Source of the DNA: Clostridia bacterium
GTDB lineage: Bacteria; Bacillota; Clostridia; TANB77; CAG-508
Direction: 5' to 3'
Length of the DNA stretch: 64,000 nucleotides
Assembly: GCA_029258515.1 (NCBI GenBank)
Contig: JARHYK010000005.1
Coordinates: forward strand, 1-64,000
Below are positions 19,391 to 27,698 of this stretch, one piece after another. Within the stretch, counting starts at the first letter, position 1. Each line of letters begins with the position of its first letter. The notes below the pieces were generated by a model that saw only the letters and a program-made list of their open reading frames with translations, had not been told where the DNA came from and made no database searches. The translations under genes were made by a program, and so were the position numbers.

Positions 19391-19709
19391 GTGAAAAAAT
19401 TTTACGGGGGAAAGTTTTTAAATAAAATAAAACTAGAAGAGGAAGGAATATATTATCCAATAAAATTGGAATATTATAAAAGAATAGAAGAAAAAGAAAA
19501 ACGGTAAAAGGAGTTATGGGATAAGCATAGTTAAAACAGAATATATACCAGATAATATAAAAGTTGAAACAAAAGATGTTAGAAATTTGAGTAGTGATGA
19601 AGAAAAAATTGAAGAATTATTATCAATGTTTAAAGAATTTGATGTAACACCAGTAACTGCAGATTATGTAATAAATGATTTGAATCTAGTAAATAAATCC
19701 CAAAATTAA
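19391..19709 (+). pseudogene. Small Clostridial protein (DUF6514-like), split by a +1 shift at CGG
   Basis: GTG start at 19391 after AAGGGGG. The frame codes KKFYGGKFLNKIKLEEEG... and reaches AAA CGG TAA at 19499-19507, giving only 38 codons. Reading +1 from CGG (C GGT AAA AGG AGT TAT GGG) opens a further 68 codons: YGISIVKTEYIPDN, VETKDVRNLSSDEEKIEELL and FDVTPVTADYVINDL, ending at TAA 19707-19709. The joined ~105-residue product resembles a small Clostridial family that I associate with DUF6514; the name is recalled, not checked. Function unknown. The break has the same form as in dinB, addB, the ABC permease and ytaF. Confidence 0.65.
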
Positions 19710-19799
19710 AGAAATTATATAAAAAATAGTAAAAAACTTGCAAAAATTTTGTTTTTATTTTAAAATACTATAATAGAATAATTTAAGAGAGGTAAATAA

Positions 19800-21842
19800 A
19801 TGGCTGATAAATTAATTATAGTAGAATCACCTTCTAAAGCAAATACAATTAAAAAATTTTTAGGAGGAAGTACAAAAGTCGTAGCATCTATGGGACATAT
19901 TAGAGATTTACCAAAATCTAAAATGGGAATAGATATAGAAAATGACTTTGAACCACAATATATAAATATTAGAGGAAAAGGGGAGTTAATTAAGTCTTTA
20001 AAGAAGGAAGCAAAAAAAGCGAAAACAGTTTATCTTGCTACTGACCCTGATCGTGAGGGTGAAGCAATAGCATGGCACCTATCAACGATTTTAAAAGGTG
20101 AAGCATCTAAAATAACTAGAGTAACTTTTAATGAAATAACTAAAACAGCAGTAAAAAAAGCAATAAAAGAGCCTAGGGATATTGATGTAAATTTAGTTGA
20201 TGCTCAACAGGCTAGAAGAGTTATAGATAGAATTGTTGGGTATAAAATGAGCCCTGTTTTATGGAAAAAGGTTAAAAGAGGATTATCTGCTGGTAGAGTT
20301 CAATCAGTTGCTGTTAAGTTAATTGTTGAAAGAGAAGAAGAAATAGAAAAATTTATTCCAGAAGAATATTGGAATATATATGTTAACTTAAAGGATAGTA
20401 ATACTAAAAAAGAGTTTGAAGCAAAATATTTTGGTGAAAATGGTAAAAAGTTAGAAATTCATTCAAAAGAAGAAGTAGATAAAATTTTAAAAGAAATTGA
20501 GAATGCTAAATATATAATTGATGATGTAAAAAAGGCAGAAAGGAAAAGAACGCCTGCACCACCTTTTACAACAAGTACTATGCAACAAGAAGCATCAAGA
20601 AAATTAGGTTTTACTTTAAAGAAAACTATGTCAGTGGCACAAGGATTGTATGAAGGTGTAAAAATTCCAGAAAAAGGAACTGTTGGTTTGATAACATACA
20701 TGAGAACAGATTCAACAAGAATTTCTGAAGAAGCAAGAGCAGTTGCGAAAGAAGAGATTATTAAAAATTATGGTGAAGAATATTATGAAAATAGGTATTA
20801 TAAAGCAAAAAAAGATGCACAAGATGCGCATGAAGCTATTAGGCCTACATACATTAATATTAATCCAGATGATATAAAAGAGAGTTTAACAAAAGATCAA
20901 TACAAATTATATAAGTTAGTATATAATAGATTTTTAGCAAGTCAAATGAAACCTGCAATTTATGATACAATGGCAGTTACAATAAAAGCTAATAATCATG
21001 ATTTTAGGGCAAATGGACAAAATCTTAAATTTAAAGGATTTATGACTTTATATGTTGAAGGAACAGATTCAAAAGAGGAACAAGAAGAAAAGATGCTTCC
21101 AAATTTACAAGAAAATCAAGAAGTGAAATTAAGCAAATTAGACAAAAAACAGAGTTTTACTGAGCCACCTGCTAGATATACAGAGGCAAGTTTAGTAAAA
21201 GTTTTGGAAGAAAAAGGAATAGGTAGACCAAGTACATATTCTCCTACTATTACAACTATTTTAGAAAGAAGATATGTTGAGAAAGATAAAAAACAATTAT
21301 GTCCGACAGAATTAGGAAAGATTGTAAATAAATTATTAATTGAAAATTTCAAAGATGTTGTGAATGTTGAGTTTACTGCTAAAATTGAAAATGAGTTTGA
21401 TGAAATAGCAGAAGGAAAAGAAGAATGGAAAAAGATGATTAGAGAATTTTATGGGCCATTTGAAAAGGAAGTAGAAAAAGTAGAAGAGGAATTGGAAAAA
21501 GTTGAATTAGTTGATGAGGTTTCTGATGTTAAGTGTGAAAAATGTGGAAGAATGATGGTTTATAAATATGGAAGATTTGGAAAGTTTTTGGCTTGTCCAG
21601 GATATCCAGAATGCAAAAATACAAAGGCTATTGTTGAAACTATAGATGTACCTTGTCCTGTATGTGGAGGCGAAGTACAAGTTAAGAAAACAAGACGTGG
21701 TAGAAAATACTATGTTTGCGAAAATAGTCCAGCTTCTTGCGAATATATATCATGGAATAAACCAAAATTAGGTGAGAAGTGGGAACCAGAGGAAGAAAAA
21801 ACTAAAAAAGAAACTAAAAGGAAAAAGAACGTAAAGAAATAA
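19800..21842 (+). CDS. topA: DNA topoisomerase I (type IA)
   Basis: Relaxes negative supercoils. Seen: N-terminal TOPRIM domain with IVESPSKANTIKKFLG (~6-21) and the DPDREGEAIAWHL metal site, the active-site Tyr in ITYMRTDSTRIS (~298-309), GRPSTYSPTITTI, and C-terminal zinc ribbons CEKCGRMMVY...CPGYPEC and CPVCGG...C. 680 aa with a Lys-rich tail. RBS AGAGAGGT is upstream. A terminator and two tRNA genes follow. Confidence 0.97.
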   Translation: MADKLIIVESPSKANTIKKFLGGSTKVVASMGHIRDLPKSKMGIDIENDFEPQYINIRGKGELIKSLKKEAKKAKTVYLATDPDREGEAIAWHLSTILKGEASKITRVTFNEITKTAVKKAIKEPRDIDVNLVDAQQARRVIDRIVGYKMSPVLWKKVKRGLSAGRVQSVAVKLIVEREEEIEKFIPEEYWNIYVNLKDSNTKKEFEAKYFGENGKKLEIHSKEEVDKILKEIENAKYIIDDVKKAERKRTPAPPFTTSTMQQEASRKLGFTLKKTMSVAQGLYEGVKIPEKGTVGLITYMRTDSTRISEEARAVAKEEIIKNYGEEYYENRYYKAKKDAQDAHEAIRPTYININPDDIKESLTKDQYKLYKLVYNRFLASQMKPAIYDTMAVTIKANNHDFRANGQNLKFKGFMTLYVEGTDSKEEQEEKMLPNLQENQEVKLSKLDKKQSFTEPPARYTEASLVKVLEEKGIGRPSTYSPTITTILERRYVEKDKKQLCPTELGKIVNKLLIENFKDVVNVEFTAKIENEFDEIAEGKEEWKKMIREFYGPFEKEVEKVEEELEKVELVDEVSDVKCEKCGRMMVYKYGRFGKFLACPGYPECKNTKAIVETIDVPCPVCGGEVQVKKTRRGRKYYVCENSPASCEYISWNKPKLGEKWEPEEEKTKKETKRKKNVKK

Positions 21843-21856
21843 AAAAATAAATAAAA

Positions 21857-21897
21857 AATAAATAGTTTTTATTTTAGGAAACTATTTATTTTTTTTA
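21857..21897 (+). terminator. topA terminator
   Basis: AATAAATAGTTT / AAACTATTTATT 12-bp stem followed by eight T. Confidence 0.85.
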
Positions 21898-21991
21898 CAT
21901 ATAATATAATATAAGTTTGATAAAAGGATATAATTAAATGTGAAAGAAAATAAGATAAAATAAAAAAAGAATAAAAAACAAACGCATAATA

Positions 21992-22020
21992 TTGACAATA
22001 AAGCTAAAATTTGTTATTAT
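21992..22020 (+). promoter_or_regulatory. tRNA operon promoter
   Basis: TTGACA at 21992-21997, 17-bp spacer, TATTAT at 22015-22020, ~19 bases before tRNA-Gly. Confidence 0.8.
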
Positions 22021-22038
22021 ATTAAGCGTAGAATGAAT

Positions 22039-22112
22039 GCAGGTATAGTTTAATGGTAAAATAAAACCTTGCCAAGGTTTAGTTGCGGGTTCGATTCCCA
22101 CTACCTGCTCCA
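22039..22112 (+). tRNA. tRNA-Gly (anticodon GCC)
   Basis: Acceptor GCAGGTA pairs with TACCTGC; the anticodon arm is AAACC-TTGCCAA-GGTTT with a normal 7-nt loop and anticodon GCC. The T-loop is GTTCGATTC and the CCA end is encoded at 22110-22112. The loop is not expanded, so this tRNA is not an obvious four-base decoder of CGGN. Confidence 0.97.
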
Positions 22113-22126
22113 TATATATGATATAT

Positions 22127-22200
22127 GGCGCTATAGCCAAGTGGTAAGGCACGAGTCTGCAAAACTCTGATCCCCGGTTCAAATCCGGGTGGCGCCTCCA
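22127..22200 (+). tRNA. tRNA-Cys (anticodon GCA)
   Basis: Acceptor GGCGCTA pairs with TGGCGCC, anticodon loop CTGCAAA (GCA), T-loop GGTTCAAATCC, encoded CCA at the end. It lies 14 bases after tRNA-Gly under the same promoter. Confidence 0.97.
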
Positions 22201-22206
22201 AAGAAA

Positions 22207-22240
22207 ATAAGCATATTTTTATATGCTTATTTTTTATTTT
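22207..22240 (+). terminator. tRNA operon terminator
   Basis: ATAAGCATAT / ATATGCTTAT perfect 10-bp stem with TTTT loop and a T run. Confidence 0.88.
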
Positions 22241-22289
22241 TGTTAAAATACCAATAAATTAATTTTATGTATTTTCATATACTTTTTTT

Positions 22290-22424
22290 GAATGGACTCA
22301 GGAAAAGTACAATAGTAAAGCTAGAGTGGATAGAGCTGATATTTGTTTTAATTGTAGTGAAATTGTATATCCAGATATGTGTGATGCTTGTTATTCTATG
22401 CTTAAGGTATTATATATTTATTAG
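22290..22424 (+). pseudogene. Zinc-ribbon-like coding remnant without a start
   Basis: An open stretch with no usable start codon or RBS reads EWTQEKYNSKARVDRADICF then NCSEIVYPDMCDACYSML, ending at TAG 22422-22424. The CFNC...CDAC pairs look like a small zinc ribbon. It is probably the 3' remnant of a decayed or inserted gene next to the tRNA cluster, a common integration spot. The family is not recognised. Confidence 0.4.
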
Positions 22425-22537
22425 TTTATAAAAAATGGAAATAAGTTGAAATATTAAGGGAAATATGATATTATTATTAGAATAGCAAAGCTGGAATAGA
22501 AACTCATAAATATAAAATTATATAAGAGGGGAAAAGT

Positions 22538-23497
22538 ATGAAAAAAATGGTGTTAGCGATGGAAGATGGAGATTACGTAGGTGTACAGGAAAAAGAGAAT
22601 TTAAAAGGAGGAATGTTTACAGAACGGAAAGAGGAAAAAAAATTAGCGTTAGAATTGTTGGAAACAAGAAAAAATATGGAATTACCTAAAATTCAGGCAG
22701 GAGAATATTGCCAAAAAGAATCTTTATATGTAGATAAAGATGGTAATTCAATAGTATTACCAAAAGGTTGGACTGTTTCTGGAATATCAGATGAAAATAC
22801 AATCTGGGGTGAGAATGTAGCTGTTGTTATATATCAGATTCCAGAAGAAATAGTTCCTAAGATTGACTGGGGAGATAAAAAGCAGGTAAAAGAACTACAA
22901 AAAATATATAACCAGTTTGTAGGTATTCCAGTAGGCTTGTTACAGGCAGATGCAACATTAGATGGGAAAAACTTTAATAGTAAATATGGAAGATTTCCAT
23001 TTAATAATGAACAATTATCAAATATTAGACAAAAATGGTCATATTATGAGAAAATTTCTCCAGAAAGAGAAAGAAAAATTAATGAACAAAAAGTTTGTTG
23101 GATATCTCGTTATCCACTTTCTGGGACTGTAGAAAAACCAAAATCTATAAGAGCACTTCAATATACAACAGAATTAAATTGGTTTCAAGCTAAAAAAATG
23201 GCTTTAAATGTAACGCAGAATTCTGGACTTATATATGGTGCGGACTGGGATACGATGTTAAGATGGTTTATTGAGATATATGGAAATATTAATAATGTTA
23301 AAAATATAACTCAAAAAGGTATGATAAACCAAATCTATGTAGAGTATTTATGGTATTGGACAATAGAAGGTTGCAATGATGATCTTGGGGTTTGTAGAGG
23401 AGGTATTCCTTGTTATAGTAACTATCCTTATTATCGTGGAGGAGGTTGTCTCAATTTTTCTGGCAGTGATATTTCTGCTCGTGCTACACTTTTGTAG
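22538..23497 (+). CDS. FGE-sulfatase / SUMF1-fold protein with variable-looking C-terminus
   Basis: 319 aa. Seen: N-terminal MEDGDYVGVQEKENLKGGMF, then LPKIQAGEYC...VLPKGWTVS (start of the FGE-like region), AVVIYQIPEE, FQAKKMALNVT, YGADWDTMLRWF, YLWYWTIEGC and the end CRGG...RGGGC...SARATLL. The GADWD-M-RW and WTIEG blocks parallel the first gene of the window. The final ~110 bases (G/C-rich codons, Cys/Tyr/Gly-rich residues) share the 19-nt end TCTnCTCGTGCTACACTTT with it. It may be a diversity-generating-retroelement target or a paralogous surface or phage-derived protein; no reverse transcriptase is visible here. Codon 30 is an in-frame CGG read normally as Arg. No signal peptide is evident. 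Confidence 0.75.
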   Translation: MKKMVLAMEDGDYVGVQEKENLKGGMFTERKEEKKLALELLETRKNMELPKIQAGEYCQKESLYVDKDGNSIVLPKGWTVSGISDENTIWGENVAVVIYQIPEEIVPKIDWGDKKQVKELQKIYNQFVGIPVGLLQADATLDGKNFNSKYGRFPFNNEQLSNIRQKWSYYEKISPERERKINEQKVCWISRYPLSGTVEKPKSIRALQYTTELNWFQAKKMALNVTQNSGLIYGADWDTMLRWFIEIYGNINNVKNITQKGMINQIYVEYLWYWTIEGCNDDLGVCRGGIPCYSNYPYYRGGGCLNFSGSDISARATLL

Positions 23498-23514
23498 TAT
23501 TTACTATTGTAAAA

Positions 23515-23547
23515 TAGCTAGGAACTTATGCTAAAAGTTCCTAGCTA
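23515..23547. terminator. Bidirectional terminator
   Basis: Perfect 13-bp stem TAGCTAGGAACTT / AAGTTCCTAGCTA between convergent genes. Confidence 0.75.
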
Positions 23548-23550
23548 TAA

Positions 23551-24405
23551 TTATTTGATTTCTTTAAAAAATACATATTCAGCTCCAGAAGTATTATTTC
23601 TTACTTCATATGAATATCCGTTTAAAATATCTTTATTTTCGTTATTTAATTTTATATCAATATTAGCATGATAAATAAATGAGTCGTCGTCATAGTTTTT
23701 TAAATGAATGTCAAATTTTAAATTAAAATCTAAAGTAGAAATATCAACATTTGCTTGTTTTAAAATTTTGCCATTAAAAATAACGGAATTTACATCATCA
23801 TGTATAGAATAGTTTTTAACAAGTCCTAAATTAGAATAACTTAAAGAAATAGGATTAGAACAGTCAGTATAAAAAGTAGGTTTTGAATAATCTGCAATAT
23901 CATTATCCTTGTTTGAATTTATTACATTAAAATCAATTCTATCAGTACTTTTATCTAAGTTTTCGAATTTTCCAAAATTATTAACGTTTTTATAATTCAA
24001 AAATTTATTTCCTAGTTCAGAAGATGATGTAATATTAATATTATCAATCCACAAATCTTTAACAGTATTTTGAGTAGTAAGTTCAGAAATAGAAGAAGTA
24101 TTATCAATATATATGGCTATATCAGTATATTGTCCTATGTCTAGATTTTGTAAAGAATGGTTAGAAGAATTATCTACAGCAGTAGCACTACTATATAGCA
24201 TAATCTTGTTTATTCTAAAAATAGAAACTTGATTTTGTTTAGCAATATTTAAAGAACTTTTAACAAATTCGTTTTTAGAATAAATAGTGTAAAAAAGAAA
24301 AGAATAAGCAAGTATGCATAGTAGTAGCGAGATAATTAAAAAAGTAAAAACTAATTTTGTATGTTTTATTTTAATTTTTTTAAATTTAATATTCACGAAA
24401 AACAC
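23551..24405 (-). CDS. Unknown single-pass membrane protein
   Basis: 284 aa. A Lys-rich N-terminus, one membrane helix (~18-42), then an Asn/Ser/Asp-rich extracytoplasmic domain with beta-like pattern and no cysteine cluster. I recognise no family. It ends in SGAEYVFFKEIK. It starts 4 bases after the stop of the glucosaminidase gene on the same strand, so it is almost certainly co-transcribed and may act with it at the cell wall; that role is inference. Confidence 0.7.
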   Translation of the reverse strand: MFFVNIKFKKIKIKHTKLVFTFLIISLLLCILAYSFLFYTIYSKNEFVKSSLNIAKQNQVSIFRINKIMLYSSATAVDNSSNHSLQNLDIGQYTDIAIYIDNTSSISELTTQNTVKDLWIDNINITSSSELGNKFLNYKNVNNFGKFENLDKSTDRIDFNVINSNKDNDIADYSKPTFYTDCSNPISLSYSNLGLVKNYSIHDDVNSVIFNGKILKQANVDISTLDFNLKFDIHLKNYDDDSFIYHANIDIKLNNENKDILNGYSYEVRNNTSGAEYVFFKEIK

Positions 24406-24409
24406 TTCC

Positions 24410-25735
24410 TTATTCTAATCTTTTATATAGCATTTCCATGTAGCTATAAACTTTTTCATTCCATGTAGTATCACTTGCATATCTAATGTTAACGTCAGCG
24501 ACAGTTGGGCCGTTATAGTATGTGGCTAAAGCATATTCACCATCATAAATTTTAGTACCTGCAGGGTTTAGATAATATTTAACTAAAACTTTAGCGACTA
24601 GTTCGATGCTATCTTTATAATCTTCAAATTCATAAGAAGATTCGTAAGGAGTATCGTCATATGAACCATATCCAAATAAATTTTTTTTGTCTTTAGCAAT
24701 TTGGGAAGTTCCCCAATTACTTTCATGAATAGCCATAGATGCTAAAAAGATACCATTTATATTATATTTTTTGTCTACGTTATAGAATACTTCATAATTG
24801 TTATAAATAATATTTTCTGTATCATTTGAAAGACCAGTAAAGATCTTTTTAAAATCATTTAGATTTAAACCAGAAGAATGATTTAAAGGCATAGTTTTAT
24901 CCAATTTTAATAGTATTTTTTTAATTCTACATTTTTCAGGCATTGTAGGAGAAATTTTAGCAGAAGTTAAGTTTTTTGTAGCTAAAAATCCTTCAATACC
25001 ATCATATGAAACTTTGCACCAATCTTCATTTGGTAAATCCAATAGTTTAATATCAAGAAATTTAGGAATATTTGCAATTATGTTAGAAGATGTTTCCATA
25101 GCTTCATATAGAGTAGAGTTATCAGTTAAATATAGAGTATCATTTAAGTGAGCTTTTATTTTAAATAAAAATTCAGAGGTTCCTTTATCAATTATTTGAG
25201 GAAGATAATCTAAAGTTTTTTCTTCTTTTAAAATAATTTCTTCAGATAATTCATTATTTATATATGATCTAACAAATGTAACATTTTTTTTGCCATTAAC
25301 TCCTTCTTGTAAGACAACTTCTTCATCTTTTGGTAGGATAGAACGTTCTGTATATAGAGTTTCAAAAGGAATTTCTTTTTCTTCAATTACCTGTTGTTTT
25401 ACGGTTTCTAAGGCAGCATTTGAAGTTATAATATTATGTGCATTTAAACGATGTCGATTGATTTCAATAGATATACTATCTTTTTTGCCTGTTTCAGGAG
25501 AATATAATTTGACAGAGTCATCTTTAGCTGAAATAGATCCTGCACCAATAATTGTAAACAGAATCAGAATAACTAAAAAAATTAGAATAATTGAAATAGT
25601 TAAAGTTTTCTTTGAATTATTAGAATTACTAGTATATATTTTTTTAGTTTTCTTTTTGTTTTCATTTTCATACTGCATACGAGTTTGTTGTAATTCTTTA
25701 AAGACATCTGTTAATTGCCTATTATCATTATCCAT
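24410..25735 (-). CDS. Membrane-anchored G5 / SH3-like / glucosaminidase protein
   Basis: 441 aa. Order seen: a Lys/Asn-rich cytoplasmic tail, a membrane helix (~46-68), a G5 domain (~110-190, with EEKEIPFET and LQEGVNGKKNVTFVRSYIN), an SH3-like segment (~200-265, WCKVSYDGIEGFLATKNL), and a C-terminal mannosyl-glycoprotein endo-beta-N-acetylglucosaminidase fold (~320-441, ASMAIHESNWGTSQIAKDKK, LFGYGSYD, LATYYNG). The Glu in HESNWG is the expected catalytic residue. It probably cleaves peptidoglycan glycan strands. It is divergent from rnc and heads a two-gene unit. Confidence 0.85.
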   Translation of the reverse strand: MDNDNRQLTDVFKELQQTRMQYENENKKKTKKIYTSNSNNSKKTLTISIILIFLVILILFTIIGAGSISAKDDSVKLYSPETGKKDSISIEINRHRLNAHNIITSNAALETVKQQVIEEKEIPFETLYTERSILPKDEEVVLQEGVNGKKNVTFVRSYINNELSEEIILKEEKTLDYLPQIIDKGTSEFLFKIKAHLNDTLYLTDNSTLYEAMETSSNIIANIPKFLDIKLLDLPNEDWCKVSYDGIEGFLATKNLTSAKISPTMPEKCRIKKILLKLDKTMPLNHSSGLNLNDFKKIFTGLSNDTENIIYNNYEVFYNVDKKYNINGIFLASMAIHESNWGTSQIAKDKKNLFGYGSYDDTPYESSYEFEDYKDSIELVAKVLVKYYLNPAGTKIYDGEYALATYYNGPTVADVNIRYASDTTWNEKVYSYMEMLYKRLE

Positions 25736-25817
25736 AATATATTTCTCCTTTCAAAATATTTCAAATATATTATATAATAATAAATAAGAGTTGTCTATAA
25801 TTTTTTAGAAGAATATG

Positions 25818-25845
25818 TTGCAAAATTTGGAAAATAGTATATAAT
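25818..25845 (+). promoter_or_regulatory. Putative rnc promoter
   Basis: TTGCAA at 25818-25823, 16-bp spacer, TATAAT at 25840-25845, ~33 bases upstream of the rnc start. Confidence 0.6.
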
Positions 25846-25877
25846 AGACACGTAAAATAGAAAAGGAGGTAGAAAGA

Positions 25878-26564
25878 TTGTTAAATATAGAGAAAAATTT
25901 AGAGGTACTTGAAAAGAGTATAAAATATCAATTTAAAAATATTAAGTTATTACAAAAGGCATTAACACATACGTCATATGCGCATGAAAAAGAAATAGAG
26001 AGTAATGAAAAGTTGGAATTTTTAGGAGACAGTATATTAGAATTTGTATCAAGTGAATATATGTATAAAAATTATCCTAAATTGAAAGAAGGAGAAATGA
26101 CTAAAGTTAGAGCAACAGTAGTTTGTGAAGCCAGTTTATATAAAGTAGCTAAGCTACATAATTTTAGTGATTTCTTGTATGTTGGAAAATCAGAAAAGTT
26201 ATCAAAGGGTAATGAGAAACCAGCAATAATGGCAGATAGTGTGGAAGCAGTAATTGCAGCAATATATTTAGATGGTGGATTAAAACCTGCAGAGCAATTT
26301 ATAATAGAAAATTTAAAAGAAGAGATAAAAAGTGCAACAAAACATGTAGGGGTAAAAGACTATAAAACAGTATTACAAGAAAAATTACAAGAAAATGGTA
26401 ATATTAAGATTAAATATGAAATTATAAAAGAAATAGGACCAGACCATGATAAAATATTTGAAGCAGAAGTAGAAGTAGAAGGAAAGAAAATGGCTAGAGG
26501 AAGAGGGAAAAGCAAAAAACAAGCAGAAATGGAAGCTGCTAAAAAGGCATTAGAAATAATTTAA
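25878..26564 (+). CDS. rnc: Ribonuclease III
   Basis: Double-strand-specific endoribonuclease maturing rRNA. Seen: RNase III signature NEKLEFLGDSILEF (~43-56) with metal-binding Glu/Asp, MADSVEAVIAAIYLDGG (~116-132) with the second acidic pair, and a C-terminal dsRNA-binding domain (~155-228, DYKTVLQEKLQ and GRGKSKKQAEMEAAKKAL). The TTG start at 25878 follows AAAAGGAGGT. The radical-SAM gene follows after 14 bases; in many Clostridia rnc, this radical-SAM gene and smc are neighbours, but here smc lies ~29 kb away. Confidence 0.96.
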   Translation: MLNIEKNLEVLEKSIKYQFKNIKLLQKALTHTSYAHEKEIESNEKLEFLGDSILEFVSSEYMYKNYPKLKEGEMTKVRATVVCEASLYKVAKLHNFSDFLYVGKSEKLSKGNEKPAIMADSVEAVIAAIYLDGGLKPAEQFIIENLKEEIKSATKHVGVKDYKTVLQEKLQENGNIKIKYEIIKEIGPDHDKIFEAEVEVEGKKMARGRGKSKKQAEMEAAKKALEII

Positions 26565-26578
26565 AATAGGAGGTATCA

Positions 26579-27622
26579 ATGAAAAAAAAATATGTAATTC
26601 CAGTATTTGTGCCACATTTGGGTTGTCCTAACAGTTGTATTTTTTGTAATCAAAAATCTATAAGTGGTCAAAAAAAGAACGTAACAAAAGAAGATGCCAG
26701 AAAAATAATAGACAATTTTTTAGGAAATATTGAAGATGTACAAGGAGAAAGGGAGATTGCTTTTTTTGGAGGTAGTTTTACAGCAATAGAAGAAGAAAGG
26801 CAAGAAGAGTTATTGGGTTTAGCATATGAATATATTAAAGCTGGAAAAGTAAATAGTATACGTATATCAACAAGACCAGATTGTATAGATAGTAAAGTAT
26901 TAAAACGATTAAAAAAATATAAAGTAAAAACAATAGAATTAGGAGTTCAATCAACAAATAACTATATCTTAAAAAGAGCCAACAGAGGGCATTCTTTTGA
27001 GGATGTTAAAAAAGCATCAAAACTTATTAGATTATATGGTTTTACTTTAGGACATCAAATGATGGTAGGATTACCAGAAAGTACAAGAATTGATGAAATA
27101 AATACGGCAAAAGCTTTGATTAAGTTAAAACCAAAGATGATAAGAATTTATCCAGTTTTAGTTATTAAGGGAACAAAATTAGAAGAAGAATTTGAACAAG
27201 GAAAATATGAACCTTTAACGGTTACGCAAGCTGTTGAAACATGTAAGGAATTAGTTAAATTATTTAACAAAAAACGTATTGATGTAATAAGAGTAGGACT
27301 TCAAAATACAGATGAAATATCTGATCCTGAGAGCCAAGAAAGTGAGGTTGTAGGAGGACCGTTTCATCCAGCATTTAGGCAATTAGTAGAATCAGCAATA
27401 TGGTATGAAGCAATATTAAATAAGATTAAAAAATTAAATGCAAAAGTAAAAGAAGTTAAAGTAACGGTGAATCCAGTAGATGCTAATAATGTAATAGGAC
27501 ATAAAAAAGAAAATGTTAATAAATTAAAAGAAATTTATGATGTTGATTTAATATTAAAGCAAGATCCAAAAATGAAAAAAGGAAATACTAAAATAGAGAT
27601 TTTGAAAACATATAAAGATTAA
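26579..27622 (+). CDS. Radical SAM protein, Elp3-like
   Basis: 347 aa. Seen: the 4Fe-4S motif CPNSCIFC (CxxxCxxC, ~17-24), FFGGSFTAIEEE, RISTRPDCID, VKTIELGVQSTN and MMVGLPEST, typical of the Elp3/HemN-like radical-SAM core. No acetyltransferase domain is present, so it is the short Clostridial form. Its substrate is unknown; tRNA modification is a guess from the Elp3 relationship. It follows rnc closely and ends at a strong terminator. Confidence 0.88.
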   Translation: MKKKYVIPVFVPHLGCPNSCIFCNQKSISGQKKNVTKEDARKIIDNFLGNIEDVQGEREIAFFGGSFTAIEEERQEELLGLAYEYIKAGKVNSIRISTRPDCIDSKVLKRLKKYKVKTIELGVQSTNNYILKRANRGHSFEDVKKASKLIRLYGFTLGHQMMVGLPESTRIDEINTAKALIKLKPKMIRIYPVLVIKGTKLEEEFEQGKYEPLTVTQAVETCKELVKLFNKKRIDVIRVGLQNTDEISDPESQESEVVGGPFHPAFRQLVESAIWYEAILNKIKKLNAKVKEVKVTVNPVDANNVIGHKKENVNKLKEIYDVDLILKQDPKMKKGNTKIEILKTYKD

Positions 27623-27653
27623 AAATAAAGGTAACTCACGGTTACCTTTATTT
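27623..27653 (+). terminator. Terminator after the radical-SAM gene
   Basis: Perfect 13-bp stem AAATAAAGGTAAC / GTTACCTTTATTT with a 5-nt loop; it overlaps the end of the radical-SAM gene's stop region and has a short 3' T stretch. Confidence 0.75.
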
Positions 27654-27698
27654 GTATATAAATACAAATAAAAGTTCATAATATCAATAGGTGATAGT

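Noticed and set aside
22039..22112. tRNA-Gly as a four-base decoder explaining the CGG shifts
   Set aside because: Its anticodon loop is a normal 7-nt loop with GCC; it would not read CGGA as a quadruplet.
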